From Tubiluchus corallicola (lineage: Eukaryota > Priapulida > Priapulimorpha > Priapulimorphida > Tubiluchidae), in contig JAQGDQ010000028.1 in the NCBI GenBank assembly GCA_030141605.1, forward strand, positions 877,501 through 941,500: 64,000 bases of DNA, given 5' to 3'. This document shows positions 1 through 11,030 of this stretch, in pieces (within the stretch, counting starts at the first letter, position 1; each line of letters starts with the position of its first letter). The notes beneath the pieces are model-generated. The model did no database searches and was not told the origin of the DNA. It was given only the letters and a program-made list of their open reading frames with translations. The translations under genes were made by a program, and so were the position numbers.

Positions 1-512
1 GAATCCTAACTGCAGCTTATATACTAGCCTATAAAATAATCTCGACCTTGCAAGTGGAGACAGAACTATAAAAAAATAATCAACTACAGAACAAATGTAT
101 TTCATAACGAATTTGGACTAACAAAACTGTAACCAGTCTTTTCATGCCGTTACAGATATATGTAATAGAAATCTGTATCAGTTTGTGCGTAGTCATAGTG
201 TCGTAGCTTGGTGACCAAAGCTGAGTAATGCCAAGCAATGTATTAAATCCTTAGTGAGCAGCTACAGTTTCTTTTGAACTTACGGTATTTAAGAAAAATG
301 TGCTGCTGCTAGAATTTGTGAATGGAGATTTTTAGTTTAGATTTAGATTTAGTTTAGATTTTTAGCCTTATTTTTAGTCCTTGTGTCCATCTTGCATTAT
401 ATGAGTGAAAAGGGACACAACTTAGGTTTTAAAAAATACGTTTTACAATCAGTTACTTTGATATCGAGGATACATTTACGAAGCTTGGTTAGATAACATT
501 ACTCCTATATAG
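1..512. other. Intergenic, no gene seen
   Basis: This stretch is AT-rich and has no reading frame resembling a known protein. A short degenerate run of TTTAG/ATTTAG units sits near 328-362. I see no splice-bounded exon or RNA gene. Confidence 0.5.
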
Positions 513-590
513 CACGACCATTACCAGAACTACCCCCAGCATATTCCCGATCTCTAGAAATAAGAGGTATATGTTTTGCAAAAACGGGCG

Positions 591-637
<47 letters not shown>

Positions 638-780
638 ATTGAGGCTACAGCTTCTATGACGGCACCATTCACAGCGATCAATATATCAAACAAAAGGTCT
701 CTATCCCGTCCTGGGTTTTGTTTTCGAAAACATATACCTCTTATTTCTAGAGATCGGGAATGTGCTGGTAATGGTCGGAT
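513..780. repeat. Palindromic (MITE-like) element with a TA microsatellite core
   Basis: Bases 513-577 and 722-780 are near-perfect inverted copies of each other. Both arms carry the block ATACCTCTTATTTCTAGAGA on opposite strands, which is why both strands show similar short reading frames. The left arm has a few extra bases (about 530-538). The spacer holds a perfect (TA)n run at 595-632. Arms of about 60 bp around a short non-coding spacer fit a small non-autonomous DNA element or fold-back repeat. No transposase is present. Target-site duplications were not resolved. Confidence 0.6.
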
Positions 781-897
781 AGCCCGTTCTACCGACACTG
801 TATTGTTTTTAAAAAACAATTATGACATAAAAATAGGCTAAAAAAATCGTTACATTTTAAGTATCAGAAAATACCAACTTTCGCTTGACATTTTAAG

Positions 898-3800
898 AAA
901 TTAAAATTACTCGGGGGGGAGTAAACCCCTACCGGGCGCATCCCCCGGGTGGCGGATGGGGGACCCCTGGCTCACGAGCCAGGGTGCTCCGAATATTCAA
1001 ATAAGGAGCTGTGGACCAAATCCTTCAGGATAGACCTAGCAAGTCACTGAAGTATTTTTTGCTCAAGTAACTCATGGCGAACACAACTGAAACAACGGCC
1101 CCCAGTCCCCGGCAGCCCTTAAATGGGCAGGGGGTGCTAAGAATCTCCGGTGCCATGAATTCCAGGAGTAGAAAGGCAACTAAATTCAAAATTGCAATAA
1201 TTAACATTTCAACGATGAGAGGGAAGGAGGAAGAGGTGGTGGATATAATGAAAGACAGGAATCTCGCAATTGTTGGTCTCAGTGAGACCAGGATGAGGGG
1301 TAGTGGAGAAAAGATCCTGCATGAAAACTACAAACTGATTTACAGCGGACAGGATGATGGGAGGCACGGTGTTGGAGTAGTTCTTTCACCGGATCTGGCT
1401 CCCTATGTGGAGAAGGTTGATAGTGTCTCAGAGAGAATCATTGGTATTTCCATCAAGACAAAGACAGTGGCCTTTTCCTTAATTCAGGTTTATGCCCCGC
1501 AAAGTGGAAGACCATCCCAGGAAAAAGATCAATTTTACCAGGACCTACAAGATGTCACAGATACAGCAAGATTCAAAGAAAAATTAATAGTTTGTGGAGA
1601 CTTCAACGGACACATTGGATGTGTGAGAGATCACGTTGAAACAGTGGTGGGAGCGTTTAGTGTTGGCGACAGGAATGAGGAGGGAGGCAGGATAATTGAC
1701 TATGGTCTACTAAACGGGTTGGCTATAATGAATACCTTCTATAAACACCGAGATAGTCATAAATGGACGTACTACGGTTGGAACAGCGAAGCGCAGCAGT
1801 ACGTCAGCAAGTCGATGATAGATCTCTTTTTGACCCCAGACAAGCGAATATTCCAGAATGTGCGTGCTGTGCCATCGCTGTCTATGGACTCCACGCACAG
1901 AATGGTGATAGCAACACTGGCATGGAAAACAGAAAAGTTACCGAAAAAGAAGGGGAAACAGAGATTTAATATAGAAAAATTGAGAGACTCAGAAACTGCC
2001 GACACTATGAGAGAAGTTATAAACAACAAAATAGTGGAAGCTGAAAATAGAGACTGGGAAACATATAAAGAAATCGTTTCATCTGCCGCAGCAGATACAT
2101 TGGGCTCTAAAAAGTCGTATCAAGGAAGGAAGAAAACTACACCTTGGTGGACGGAAGCAGTAAAGAGTGCAGTTAAAGAGAAGATATTGAAAGATGGGAT
2201 GGTTCAGAAAGTGGATGAAGAGAAGAAGACCCGAAGATAGACGAGAATACGAACTAGCCAGGAATAGAGCTGGAAAAGTAAAGAAAGAAGAAAAGAATAG
2301 AGTATGGGAAAACATCGGAGAGGATTTGAAGGCTGACCATGCAGGAACAAAGAAATTGCTTTACTCAATGACAAAGAATTACAGAAGTAGTGCAAAAGAA
2401 CAAACCTACGCATTTAAAGATCAAAATGGACAATTGCTTGTGCAACCAGATGACATCGCTAACAGATGGAGAGAATACTTTGATGATTTGCTCAACGTAC
2501 GAGGAAGTGAAGAATTGGAAGTGGATGTGGACCTAGAGATCGACCCGAATGAACTCATCGAGGACATCACGGGAGCTGAGATCTCGGGGGCCATAACACG
2601 GATGAAGAGAGGTAAAGCAACAGGAGATGATGACCTCCCTGTAGAAGTTGTGAAGGAAGCTGGGGAGGAGGCGCAGAAGCTCCTGCTAACCATAATGCAG
2701 GACGCATACAGACAAGAAACTATACCACCAGAGTGGCAGAGAGGAGTCATCAACCCGATATTTAAAAAGGGAGATAAAGCTCTTTGTGAAAATTTTAGGG
2801 GCATTTCCCTATTGTCCCACTGTGGAAAGCTATACAGTAGTATAATCGAGAGGAGGCTTCGTACACATGTCGAGGCTAGATTGGGAGAATGGCAGTACGG
2901 ATTTCGACCAGGACGAAGTACATCAGATCTTGTGTTTGTGATGAAGATGATAATGGAGAAAAGCTGGGAGTGGGGAAGGGACAAATTTGCTCTCTTCATT
3001 GATATGGAGAAAGCTTTTGACCGTGTCCCAAGAAAGCTGCTTTGGAAGATTATGTCGGAGCCGCCGTATTCTGTTCCCAAAAAGCTGATAAGAGTTATCA
3101 AGAGCATCTATAGCAATAGTGTGAGTAAGGTAAGAAAAGGAGACGTGGAGACTGACTGGTTTAACATCGAAGCAGGTGTAAGACAAGGAGACGGGTTGTC
3201 CCCGCTCCTATATATCATATTCATGGACAAGTGCATCAGAGATACAAACCCACGACCAAACCAGCAAGTCCTCGCCTACGCGGACGACGTGGCGGTGATG
3301 GTGGACACCATACAAGAACTGCAGGGTGTGGCCAGTTCATGGTTATCAACAATGAATAATAATGGAATGAGCATAAACACGGCAAAGGGAAAGACTGAGT
3401 TCATGCACATAAGCCGTAGAAGAGAGGAATTTGATGTGTATATGGAAGACAGGAAGCTGCACCAGGCAAATTCCTATAAATACCTTGGGGTGGTTGTGGA
3501 TGAAGGAAATATTCAGAAAACGGAGTTGAGTGCGAGGATTGAGAAATATACAAGAAATTTTATGATGATGTATCCCCTATTGAAAGAGAAGTGCATACCC
3601 AAGCAAGTCAAGACAACTATATATAACACAATATTGAAACCAATACTAACATATGGAGCTGAATGTTGGTCACTTACAACGAAGACATCCTCAAGACTAC
3701 AGGCAGCGGAAATGAAAGTTCTTCGGACTATAAGGGGTGTAACAAGGATAGACAGACTCAGAAGTGAACAGATAAGGTCAGACCTCTAAGTGAAACCACT

Positions 3801-4100
3801 CTTGAGAGAGATTGAGGAGAGCAAGTTGAGGTGGTATGGGCATATTAAGCGGATGGACGACACGAGATTGGCAAAGAAATATCTTGAATGGAAGCCGCAA
3901 GGCAAAAGACCAGTGGGAAGGCCCCGGAAGAGATGGCTTGATGGAGTTGGAGAGGCGCTTGCGAGGAGAGGAACCCGACTGGTGGATGTGGAGGAGGAGA
4001 AGACGTATGAAGACAGAGACACCTGGAGAGACGTTATTAAGTGTTCGCCGGCTGACAGATGAAAATCTACCAGGAGGATGGTGAGAAAGGTGAGAAAGAT
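898..4100 (+). mobile_element. Near full-length RTE-like non-LTR retrotransposon, broken
   Basis: The element has a GC-rich 5' leader (about 898-1073, with the run GGGGGGGAGTAAACCCCTAC), then an apurinic-type endonuclease, a reverse transcriptase and a C-terminal GRPRKRW region. Coding sequence ends at 4062. Two copies of GGTGAGAAA follow at about 4079-4097, which suits the short tandem tails typical of RTE-type LINEs. No LTRs flank it. Single-ORF organisation and the LRWYGH...GRP.KRW tail favour the RTE group; the exact clade is inferred. Ends are approximate because no target-site duplication was identified. It lies just downstream (in gene orientation) of the minus-strand Kunitz gene. Confidence 0.85.
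1074..4062 (+). pseudogene. Endonuclease-reverse transcriptase polyprotein, frameshifted and with an internal stop
   Basis: The protein would nick target DNA and copy the element RNA. Endonuclease (1074 to about 2000): an Asn in strand 1, the SETRM glutamate near 1285, GDFNGH near 1599, and an SxH triplet at 1890-1898 that reads Ser-Thr-His where the usual motif is Ser-Asp-His. Reverse transcriptase (about 2194-3789): FRGISLL, GFRPGRSTSD, FIDMEKAFDRVP, GVRQGDGLSP, and the catalytic YADD at 3277-3288. Tail (3790-4062): LRWYGH and GRPRKRW. Two lesions are visible: a frame change near 2190-2215 between the endonuclease and RT frames, and an in-frame TAA at 3787-3789. Autonomous activity is therefore unlikely. 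The endonuclease resembles proteins often labelled craniofacial development protein 2-like in animal databases, which are this type of retroelement. Confidence 0.9.
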
Positions 4101-4566
4101 TTTAAGAAATTATTAGTAAATTTTCATCAATCAGCAATTCATTGTGGTACATTTGCCAAAGTGGACCATTTGCATTTTATATTTTGGTGTATGTATGCTG
4201 TAGTTTAGACTATTAAAAAGCCAGCCTCATAATCACATTACCAGCTTAATTTTAAAAAAACTGTTTCAAGCTTCTCAACAGACAAGGTATTGAAATGCCC
4301 ATCTTTGCCATAGAAGCACAACTCCATGAATAATTTCAATAAAGACAAAAGGATTAAATGACCTGGCCTGTTTACTTGAAAAGTTTTGCTGATAATGGAT
4401 GAATGGCAGCTTTCTGAGCTTTGCGTGATTGTCGAATTCTACATCGTTGTTAAAAATAGGTTTTAAAAATATATCCACATTTTCTAATTTAATGTACCCG
4501 AACTTCGATTCCTGTAATGCAACAATTTTAAAATCTTTAGATATGTGACAATCAAAAACGGCTTAC
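4101..4566. other. AT-rich flank between the LINE and the Kunitz exon, no gene seen
   Basis: This lies 3' of the visible Kunitz exon on the minus strand, so it should be intron 2 of that gene. A short minus-strand frame at about 4250-4330 has no phase-compatible acceptor joining it to the Kunitz exon, so I did not add it. Confidence 0.4.
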
Positions 4567-6409
4567 CTGGATTGGATGTGTCAGTGCACATTCGTTCGCA
4601 CCGTTTTTTCCTCGTGAATAAGTAGCCTGATGCTACACATTTGCGGCCACCTCTCAGTCGTTCACATTTTCTCGTTTCGCGATTGTAATACCACATGCGA
4701 TCATAGTAACACTTGCCTGGTGTTCCGGTATTGCAATTTATTACTCCTAACAGAAAAACAATGCAAACAACAAGAATGACAAATTGATAATTAGTTATTC
4801 TATTTTTTTGTTACATTAAAATGTTAGTCTACTGGATTATTTAATGGCTAAATGATGGTTTGTAGTTAAATGTCAGGCCACCAGTCATTTAGATATGCTT
4901 GTCTCAGTTTAGTGCTGAGTTTTAGTGGTCATTTATTCGTTGCTACTTTGATCAATGGAACCGAACTCGGATTCAATAAACGTTTTGCTGGGCAAATTAT
5001 GCAATAACAAAAGCATTTGGAACTCAAGTGTTTTCTCTCCCCCACTCTTCCCTCTCTTTCTCCCCCTCCCCCTCCCCCTCTCTCTTTCTTGTTCCAAATG
5101 TCCTCTCTCCGGGAGATTCTGGGGCACGTATAGTTTCTAAAAAATTGAATTACACGCTCAGAAATGGTCAGAGAACCCTTGATACTAAGAGAAACATTTA
5201 GAATCTTATTAAAAAGCGACGTTCTGGCTGCTTAGATCCTGCTTCGTTTTCAGTTGTCCCGATCTTCTATAGGGATGGGAGAAACCTTAAACTTTGAACT
5301 TCAGTTGCACAAAGACTAAATACGAATTTAAAAAAAATAAATTTGTGATTAATACCTTGCACATTGTTTCTATATTTAAAAGAGTTATAATAATTCTACA
5401 GAATTGGCATAGCGGAGACCGTCGAAGATCACATCCGCTAGTAACTTCTCACCAATCCGCCTGGTAGATATATTATATCTGTCAGCTCTTGAATCCCTGA
5501 GAAATCTTCTCCACTCTTGTCTGTCATCGTATTCATTCCACTTCCTCTCTAGATGTTCCTCTACTGAGAAGAGCTCTATCTACTCCCTCTATCCATCTTT
5601 TCCTCGGACGGCTGACTGGCCTCTCTCCCGGTGGTTGCCATAGTACTCAAGTACTTTTTCTGCCGTCCTTCCTCCTCCATCCGTATCACATGCCCATACC
5701 ATCTGAGTTTGTTCCTCTCAATCTCCTCCAGCAAAGACAATCTCCCCACATTCAACTCTTCTCTAATCTTGGTGTTTCTCATCCTGTCTCTCCGTGTGAC
5801 TCTCAAGATTAATCTCAGTACCCTCATCTCGGCTGCTGGTAGTCTGGACTCCGTCTTTGAAGTCAGTGACCAAACGTCGGAGCCACACAATAATATTGGC
5901 TTGAGGATACTCAGATAATTAGTTACTTTGCACTTCCTGGGGATGTGGCGGTCTCGTAGTAGCGGATAATTTACGTAGTATCTACATTACTATTGTATTT
6001 AGCGATGCAATTGATTATTTCATCTTCTTGTGTATTTCTTCTTGGTTCACCATGCGTTTCTGAAGCATAAGAGGTCTTTTACGCCAGTGGGTTGCTAGCC
6101 CTATCCTGAAAACCCTCCCCATTTACCCGTGCTTGGGACCGGCACTGAGTTCAGCTGGATTGCTGCCCCAGTGGCTGGGTTCCGCAAGTAACATCAAATT
6201 GAAAACAGCCGTGCAAAGCCCTAAAAAGCGAACCTTAAACTAAATATCCGGTGTGCCCGGATGCCTGCCCAATCTTAACATAATTATGATATCAAAGTGT
6301 TGCAGACGTACTTACTTTCTTTTTTTAATTTTGCGCGTAGCTTACCTGTAATTCCTTTCAGTAAACTGACAAAAGCAGCTATCACCAATAAACACACGCA
6401 AGTCTTCAT
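4567..6409 (-). CDS. Secreted Kunitz-domain peptide, two visible coding exons (3' end not found)
   Basis: Exon 1 is 6409-6346: it starts at ATG and encodes a 21-residue hydrophobic signal peptide (MKTCVCLLVIAAFVSLLKGIT), ending in phase 1 before a GTAAG donor. Exon 2 is 4746-4567: it follows a TGTTAG acceptor and ends in phase 1 before GTAAG. It encodes a single Kunitz/BPTI-like domain with six cysteines at residues 26, 34, 49, 58, 71 and 75, spaced x7-x14-x8-x12-x3; the canonical spacing is x8-x15-x7-x12-x3. The WYYNRETRKCE stretch matches the Kunitz core, and phase-1 introns on both sides are typical of shuffled extracellular modules. The residue after Cys2, the usual P1 position, is Tyr; chymotrypsin-like specificity would be inference, and some Kunitz peptides are not inhibitors. 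The final exon and stop were not found, so the total length is unknown. Confidence 0.7.
5030..5105. repeat. CT-rich low-complexity tract
   Basis: A pyrimidine-rich run of CCCTCC and CTCTCT units in the intron of the Kunitz gene. No coding evidence. Confidence 0.7.
5385..5980 (-). mobile_element. 3' fragment of a second RTE-like LINE
   Basis: On the minus strand this encodes the C-terminal end of a reverse transcriptase of the same general family as the 898-4100 element. In order it has LKPILLCGSDVW, SLTSKTESRLPAAEMRVLR, NKLRWYGHVIRM and, after a frame slip near 5640, a degraded SRPRKRW region followed by an EWRRFLRDSRADR tail ending near 5385. The endonuclease and RT catalytic core are missing. 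It is a 5'-truncated, frameshifted copy inserted in the Kunitz intron, antisense to the element at 898. Confidence 0.85.
5990..6300. repeat. Possible repeat fragment, relatively GC-rich
   Basis: The block around 6050-6200 (for example TTTACGCCAGTGGGTTGCTA) is clearly GC-richer than its surroundings and reads like dispersed-repeat sequence rather than an exon. No open frame resembles a protein. Its repeat nature is inferred from composition only. Confidence 0.3.
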
Positions 6410-6570
6410 CTTGCTTTTACTTTAACTTGTGATATCTCTCAGTTTTTGTTCTAATACGCACGTTCCAAACTTGAAAAGTTTGTCGTAGAAATTGACGTAA
6501 GAACAATCTAAACATTGGATTTAGTGTTTGCGTCACTCAACTCACTAGTTCTGTTGCTGCAGTAACTGTT

Positions 6571-6580
6571 TATACTTATA
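6571..6580 (-). promoter_or_regulatory. TATA-like box of the Kunitz gene
   Basis: On the minus strand this reads TATAAGTATA. It sits about 160 bases upstream of the signal-peptide ATG at 6409. Initiation 25-30 bases downstream would give a leader of roughly 130-140 nt. This is inference from position and motif only. Confidence 0.4.
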
Positions 6581-6783
6581 CCCCGTCATGATTTAAAGGG
6601 GTCCAGCGAGTAACACTCATAAAAACCGCATATTTTTCCACAAAGTAATTGTCAAATACGGGGTTGGTTGGTGCGACATTCACCATAGCAGGGAAATTAT
6701 TCCATTCATTCACTACTCTCACAGTTAAAAAAGCGCAGTCAATGCGAACAAAGATGACTAGAAAGAAAAGAATTCCCCCACTT

Positions 6784-7813
6784 AAAGAAAAAATAGCAAA
6801 GGAGAAATTGGAGAAACACAAAGCTATAAATACCTTGGTGAATGGCTAAATGAGGAAAACACTTATAAGACGTTAATTGAAAAGCGAAAAGAGCAGAACA
6901 AATTCAAAATTAGCTATATTAACTCCTTGGGAAATATTAGTGATGTAGGAATAATGTCAGTAGAAATAAAACTAAAATTTTATGAATCACTTGAAATACC
7001 ATCTTTAATTTTTAATTCTGAAACTTAGACAAACATGAAAAGTAATGAGTATGAAGAATTGGAGAGTATTCAAGGTAAGTCAATAAGAATTATGTTGGGA
7101 ATGGATAAAACTACAAGTTACTGGGGGTGTTCCGAATTCGGCCAAATATCAGAATTCGGAATTTCGCCAATTGAAGAACGTATTTGGTACAAAAAATTTA
7201 TGTTTTATAGAACTCTTTTAATATCAGGAAGTGAAAGGTTAGCCAGCAAAGTTATAGCACAGCAGATGAAATACAGGCATGATGATAACTGGTATAGTGA
7301 AATTGAAAAAACGGCAAACCATTATGGAATTAATATTGACAAGGAATATGTGAAAAACTAAAAGAAATCACAGTGTAAAAATACATAAAATTTAAAATAA
7401 CATCTGCGATACAAGACAAATGCAGTGAAAATATGAATATGAGGTCAAAATTAAGATTTTTGGAAAGTAATAAATTGGAACAGGATTATTTTACAAAATT
7501 CAGTCATGCAGAAGCTAAAAATATTTTGGATTTAAGACTTAATATGGTCAAAGTAAAAGCAAATTTTAAGGGTTCATTTATAAGAAATTTAATATGTCCC
7601 GTGTGTGACAGTGAATTAGACACAACATAACATTTATTTACTTGTAGCAAATATAAAAGAATTAGAGAAAATCTAGGTAAAGTCTCAACAGAGGATGTTA
7701 AAAGCTGTTGTAGTGAAAATTTGTTGAAAGCACCCAAATATGTCAATGATTGTTTGTTTTATAGGAAAACCATTTTGAAGGAAGTTGGTGAGGTAAATTT
7801 TGAAGAACAATAA
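6784..7813 (+). mobile_element. C-terminal fragment of a diverged LINE reverse transcriptase
   Basis: Three frame-broken pieces read in order. First, SYKYLGEWLNE near 6815, matching the post-catalytic YKYLG motif of non-LTR RTs. Second, a segment from about 7035 with EYEELESIQGKSIRIMLGM and SPIEERIWYKKFMFYR. Third, from 7433, a frame with CPVCDSELDTT, then an in-frame TAA, then HLFTCSKY, giving a C-x2-C-x8-H-x4-C zinc knuckle typical of LINE C-termini. Stops at about 7026, 7359 and 7628 show it is dead. It differs from the RTE-like elements nearby. Its clade is not assigned. Confidence 0.7.
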
Positions 7814-8745
7814 AGGTGCTGCAGTGTTGAAGAACCCCTGCAATCTATTTCATCATTTGCCCATACAAGTGGAGAGGGGTGAGAGAAACCACAAGAAACC
7901 TCAGTAAATGAATACTTACGAATGTCGAAACGCGACCGCTCTTCAAGTTTTAGAATCAACAACCAAGTTAAAGAAGTTCTCAGGCAAATTTTTTTTCCTA
8001 GACAATATTTTATAAACCTCAATAAGACCTTCAAGGTGTCTTCTTATGTCAAATTAGTCAAATTGCAATACTTCAATCTTTTTAAATATGTCAGATTTTT
8101 ACAACCAAATATTATTCTTGTAGTACGTCTTTGCACTCCTTCCATAAGCAATAATGGTCTTTTTGATAATGGGGATTCCGAAGCTGCACGCAGTATTCTA
8201 GGTGAGGCCTAACCAATTCAACGTATAATCTCAAAATAATTTCTTTTTTTCTAGAAATGATGTGCCTCTTTATCATTCACAAGATTTTATTGCTTTTTTA
8301 ACAAAGGAAACGCAGTGCTGGAAAAGTTTAAACTGATTCAGCAATCAACAAGTTAGTCAGTATTAAATATTAAGTTTAGCAAGTTAAAATAAATATTTTT
8401 TTCTGTCCATCTAAAATTTACACACCTGGTGAAGTGCAACAAACAAACTTTTCGCAATCACAAAGTATTCAAAATAAAAGCAACTACACACGCACACATT
8501 GAACAATGGCAATGGACGTCACTGCTTACTCTAAAAGCACACTTCGCTGTTAAAGTACGCAACAGTACGGTACAGTACGCAGTCTATTCGGTCACGTGGT
8601 TTGGTGTACTACTGTACAAAAACAATGAAACACACGGCATTTAAATCTACAGAATAAGCTCACTGATGGCGAGAATTACATCAAGCCGTGTTATGAAACG
8701 AATCTAACCTTCGATGGAGGAATTCACTGATCGATGCAGCGAATA
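7814..8745. other. Gap with a possible CR1-like repeat end
   Basis: There is no convincing gene. The stretch around 8095-8290, with GAAGCTGCACGCAGTATTCT and GGTGAGGCCTAACCAATTCA, resembles a motif I associate with CR1-type LINE sequence in antisense. That link is from memory and weak. The rest is AT-rich. A GTACG-rich patch lies near 8555-8585. Confidence 0.3.
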
Positions 8746-8849
8746 GAATAGAATATTTATTTATTATTCATCTTCACTGCAGAAGTAACAAAACACAAAT
8801 AACATACAAATGGGCTGCTGAAAAGACCGATGGTCACCAAGTCAACCAC

Positions 8850-9665
8850 CCAACATGGAGTTGTCAAAAACAAAAAGAAGGGTTCGCGGTAAAAATGGCG
8901 ACTGGAAAAAATGGCACGGTAAAAATGGCACAGGAAAAATTGGCACAAAAAATGGCACAGGAAACTAGGTAGGAAGTCAGGAGCCCTGCTGCTTTATGCC
9001 ACAGAAATAATTCTCAATCTTTTGAAGTGATTGTGTACTTTGAAGAGCCACCAGTGTTTGTTGAACTCTGAAAGCGCTATCTTTTGTTTTTTTGTTTTTG
9101 ATAACTTGACCATGTTCAACTAGGTTACAGAGAGCGTTACACAATTGCCCAAGCGAAAATTTCTTGAAATAGAATCTGGAATAAACTCGTAGTTGTTTGT
9201 CGTGGTGATGATAATAAAAAATAAGTACTAAACACTCCCTCTGAGACCTTTACGAAGTGCTTGGCACCTTATACTCGCCCTTCTTCACAAAGTCTCTTGG
9301 AAATCGGTTAGGTGGATTTTGTGCAATAGGCTTAGTGATATAACAGACAATCAAACAAACAGTGTTGAAGCAGAATTGTCAGAGATAAAATAACTAAAAT
9401 AATTTTCCCGCAGAGTAACCGTAACCCTAAACTCATATTATGCTACGTGCGTCATTTTTTCCTGAACCATTTTTACTTACTTTTCCATTTGTGCCATTTT
9501 CCTGTGCCATTTTTACCGTGCCATTTTTCCCCGTGTCATTTTTTCCCGTGCAATTTTTTCCTGTGTCAAAAACAAAACATGGTGGAAAATGGCACAGGTA
9601 CCATTTTACCTGTGCCATTTTCCCCATTTTTTTTGTTTTTGACAACTTGTCCATGTTCAGCCAAG
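8850..9665. repeat. Fold-back repeat with short motif arrays in opposite orientation
   Basis: At 8850-8965 the order is CAACATGGAGTTGTCAAAAAC followed by four or five copies of a 14-16 bp unit centred on AAAAATGGCAC. At 9457-9665 the order is reversed and complemented: several GTGCCATTTTT units, then GTTTTTGACAACTTGTCCAT. A further copy of the outer piece is at about 9085-9125. The two halves could pair over much of their length. No transposase is seen. It is likely a non-autonomous fold-back element with decayed arms. Confidence 0.6.
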
Positions 9666-9829
9666 CCACGAAATATGTTCGCATAAGTAACAAACTAGGC
9701 CTACTTGTATAATTGGCCAAAACGTTTGCTATTGAGCCAGTAAGTATTATCTCACCAACGACCTCGAAATGATTACTATAGTAATGTTTCCATATTCGTT
9801 TAGTTCATTTAGTTACTTACACTCGCTCT

Positions 9830-10730
9830 TTGATCATTCATGTATTCGTTCGTTCGCACATTTGCTTGTTAATTTATACGCTAATTCACGTTGTTGTCTG
9901 ACTGATTAAATTTATTTTGATTGATTAATGAATTTATTGGCTGGTTGGTTTGTTGGTTAATTGGTCGATCGATTGGTTGGGAGTGAATGGTTTGTTTACC
10001 TGCTTGCTGCCTGCCTGACTGGTTTCTGGTTGGTTGGTTGGTTAATTGATTAATTGATTTATTGATTGACTAGTTGATTGCTAGATTGATTGGTTTATTA
10101 ATTGATTAATTGATTGACTGACTAACTGACTGACTGATTGACTGGTTTTTTGGTTGGTGAATTGATTAATCGACTGATTGTTGATTGAATGATTGATTTG
10201 ATTTATTGATATGTGATTGATGGATTAATTAGTTAATTGACCAATTGACTGGTTGACCGGCTTATTGACTGACTTCGTTTTTTATTGGTTTGTCAGTTGG
10301 TCAGTCAGTCAATTGGTTGTTGTTTGGTTGCTTGGTTGGTTTGCTGATTAATTCATTGGTCGATTGATTTTCAACCTGAGAAACCAACTGACCGTTGACT
10401 GATTAATTGATTTATTGATTGATTGACTAACTAACTGACTTGTTGGTTTCTTGGTTGATTGGCTAGTTGGTTGATTGGTTTGGTGATTGATTCATTGGCC
10501 CACAGATCAATTGGCTGATCAACCAACCAACAGACCGTTTGACTGATTGATTGATTCACGGATTGATTGACTGATTAATTAATTGACAATTGATTAATTC
10601 GTTCTTTGACTGACTGATTGATAGAGTGTATGAGTGATGGTTGATTGAGTGACCAGTCGACCAAGCAATCAGCGTTACTAATCAGTCAATTGATTGGCTT
10701 ACTAACTGAATGATCAATCAATCAAGAAAT
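9830..10730. repeat. Degenerate tetranucleotide-derived region (TTGA/TTGG units)
   Basis: About 900 bases are built almost entirely from TGAT, TGGT, TGAC and related tetramers, mainly T-rich on the plus strand up to about 10500. After that, stretches of the complementary type (AACCAACCAA, CAATCAATCA) appear. No open frame of interest. It looks like an old expanded tetranucleotide array decayed by substitution. Confidence 0.75.
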
Positions 10731-10737
10731 TAGGCAT

Positions 10738-11030
10738 CAATCGACTAGCTTACTGATAATTACCAGCCAAAGTAAGCAACCAAGTATCAATCGGCTAGTT
10801 TACAGATGATTACCTACCAAAGCAAACAACCAGATATCAGTCGACTAACTTACTGATACTTACCTGCCAAAGGAGGCAACCAGGTATCAATCGACTAACT
10901 TACTGATACTTACCTACCAAAGGAGGCAACAAGGTATCAATCGACTAACTTACTGATACCTACCTACCAAAGCAAACAGCCAGGTATCAGTCGTTTAGCT
11001 TATTAATAATTACCTGTCCAAAGACACTAA
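10738..11030. repeat. 50-bp minisatellite, about 5.8 copies
   Basis: Direct tandem copies begin at 10738, 10788, 10838, 10888, 10938 and 10988, the last one partial. Each is 50 bp and starts CAATCGACTAACTTACTGAT or a close variant, followed by ACCTGCCAAAGGAGGCAACC. Copies 3, 4 and 5 are most alike and the outer copies most diverged, as expected if the array expands from its centre. Confidence 0.9.

Noticed and set aside
10738-11030. CRISPR-like array
   Set aside because: The 50-bp units are contiguous with no unique spacers, in a eukaryotic context. It is a minisatellite.
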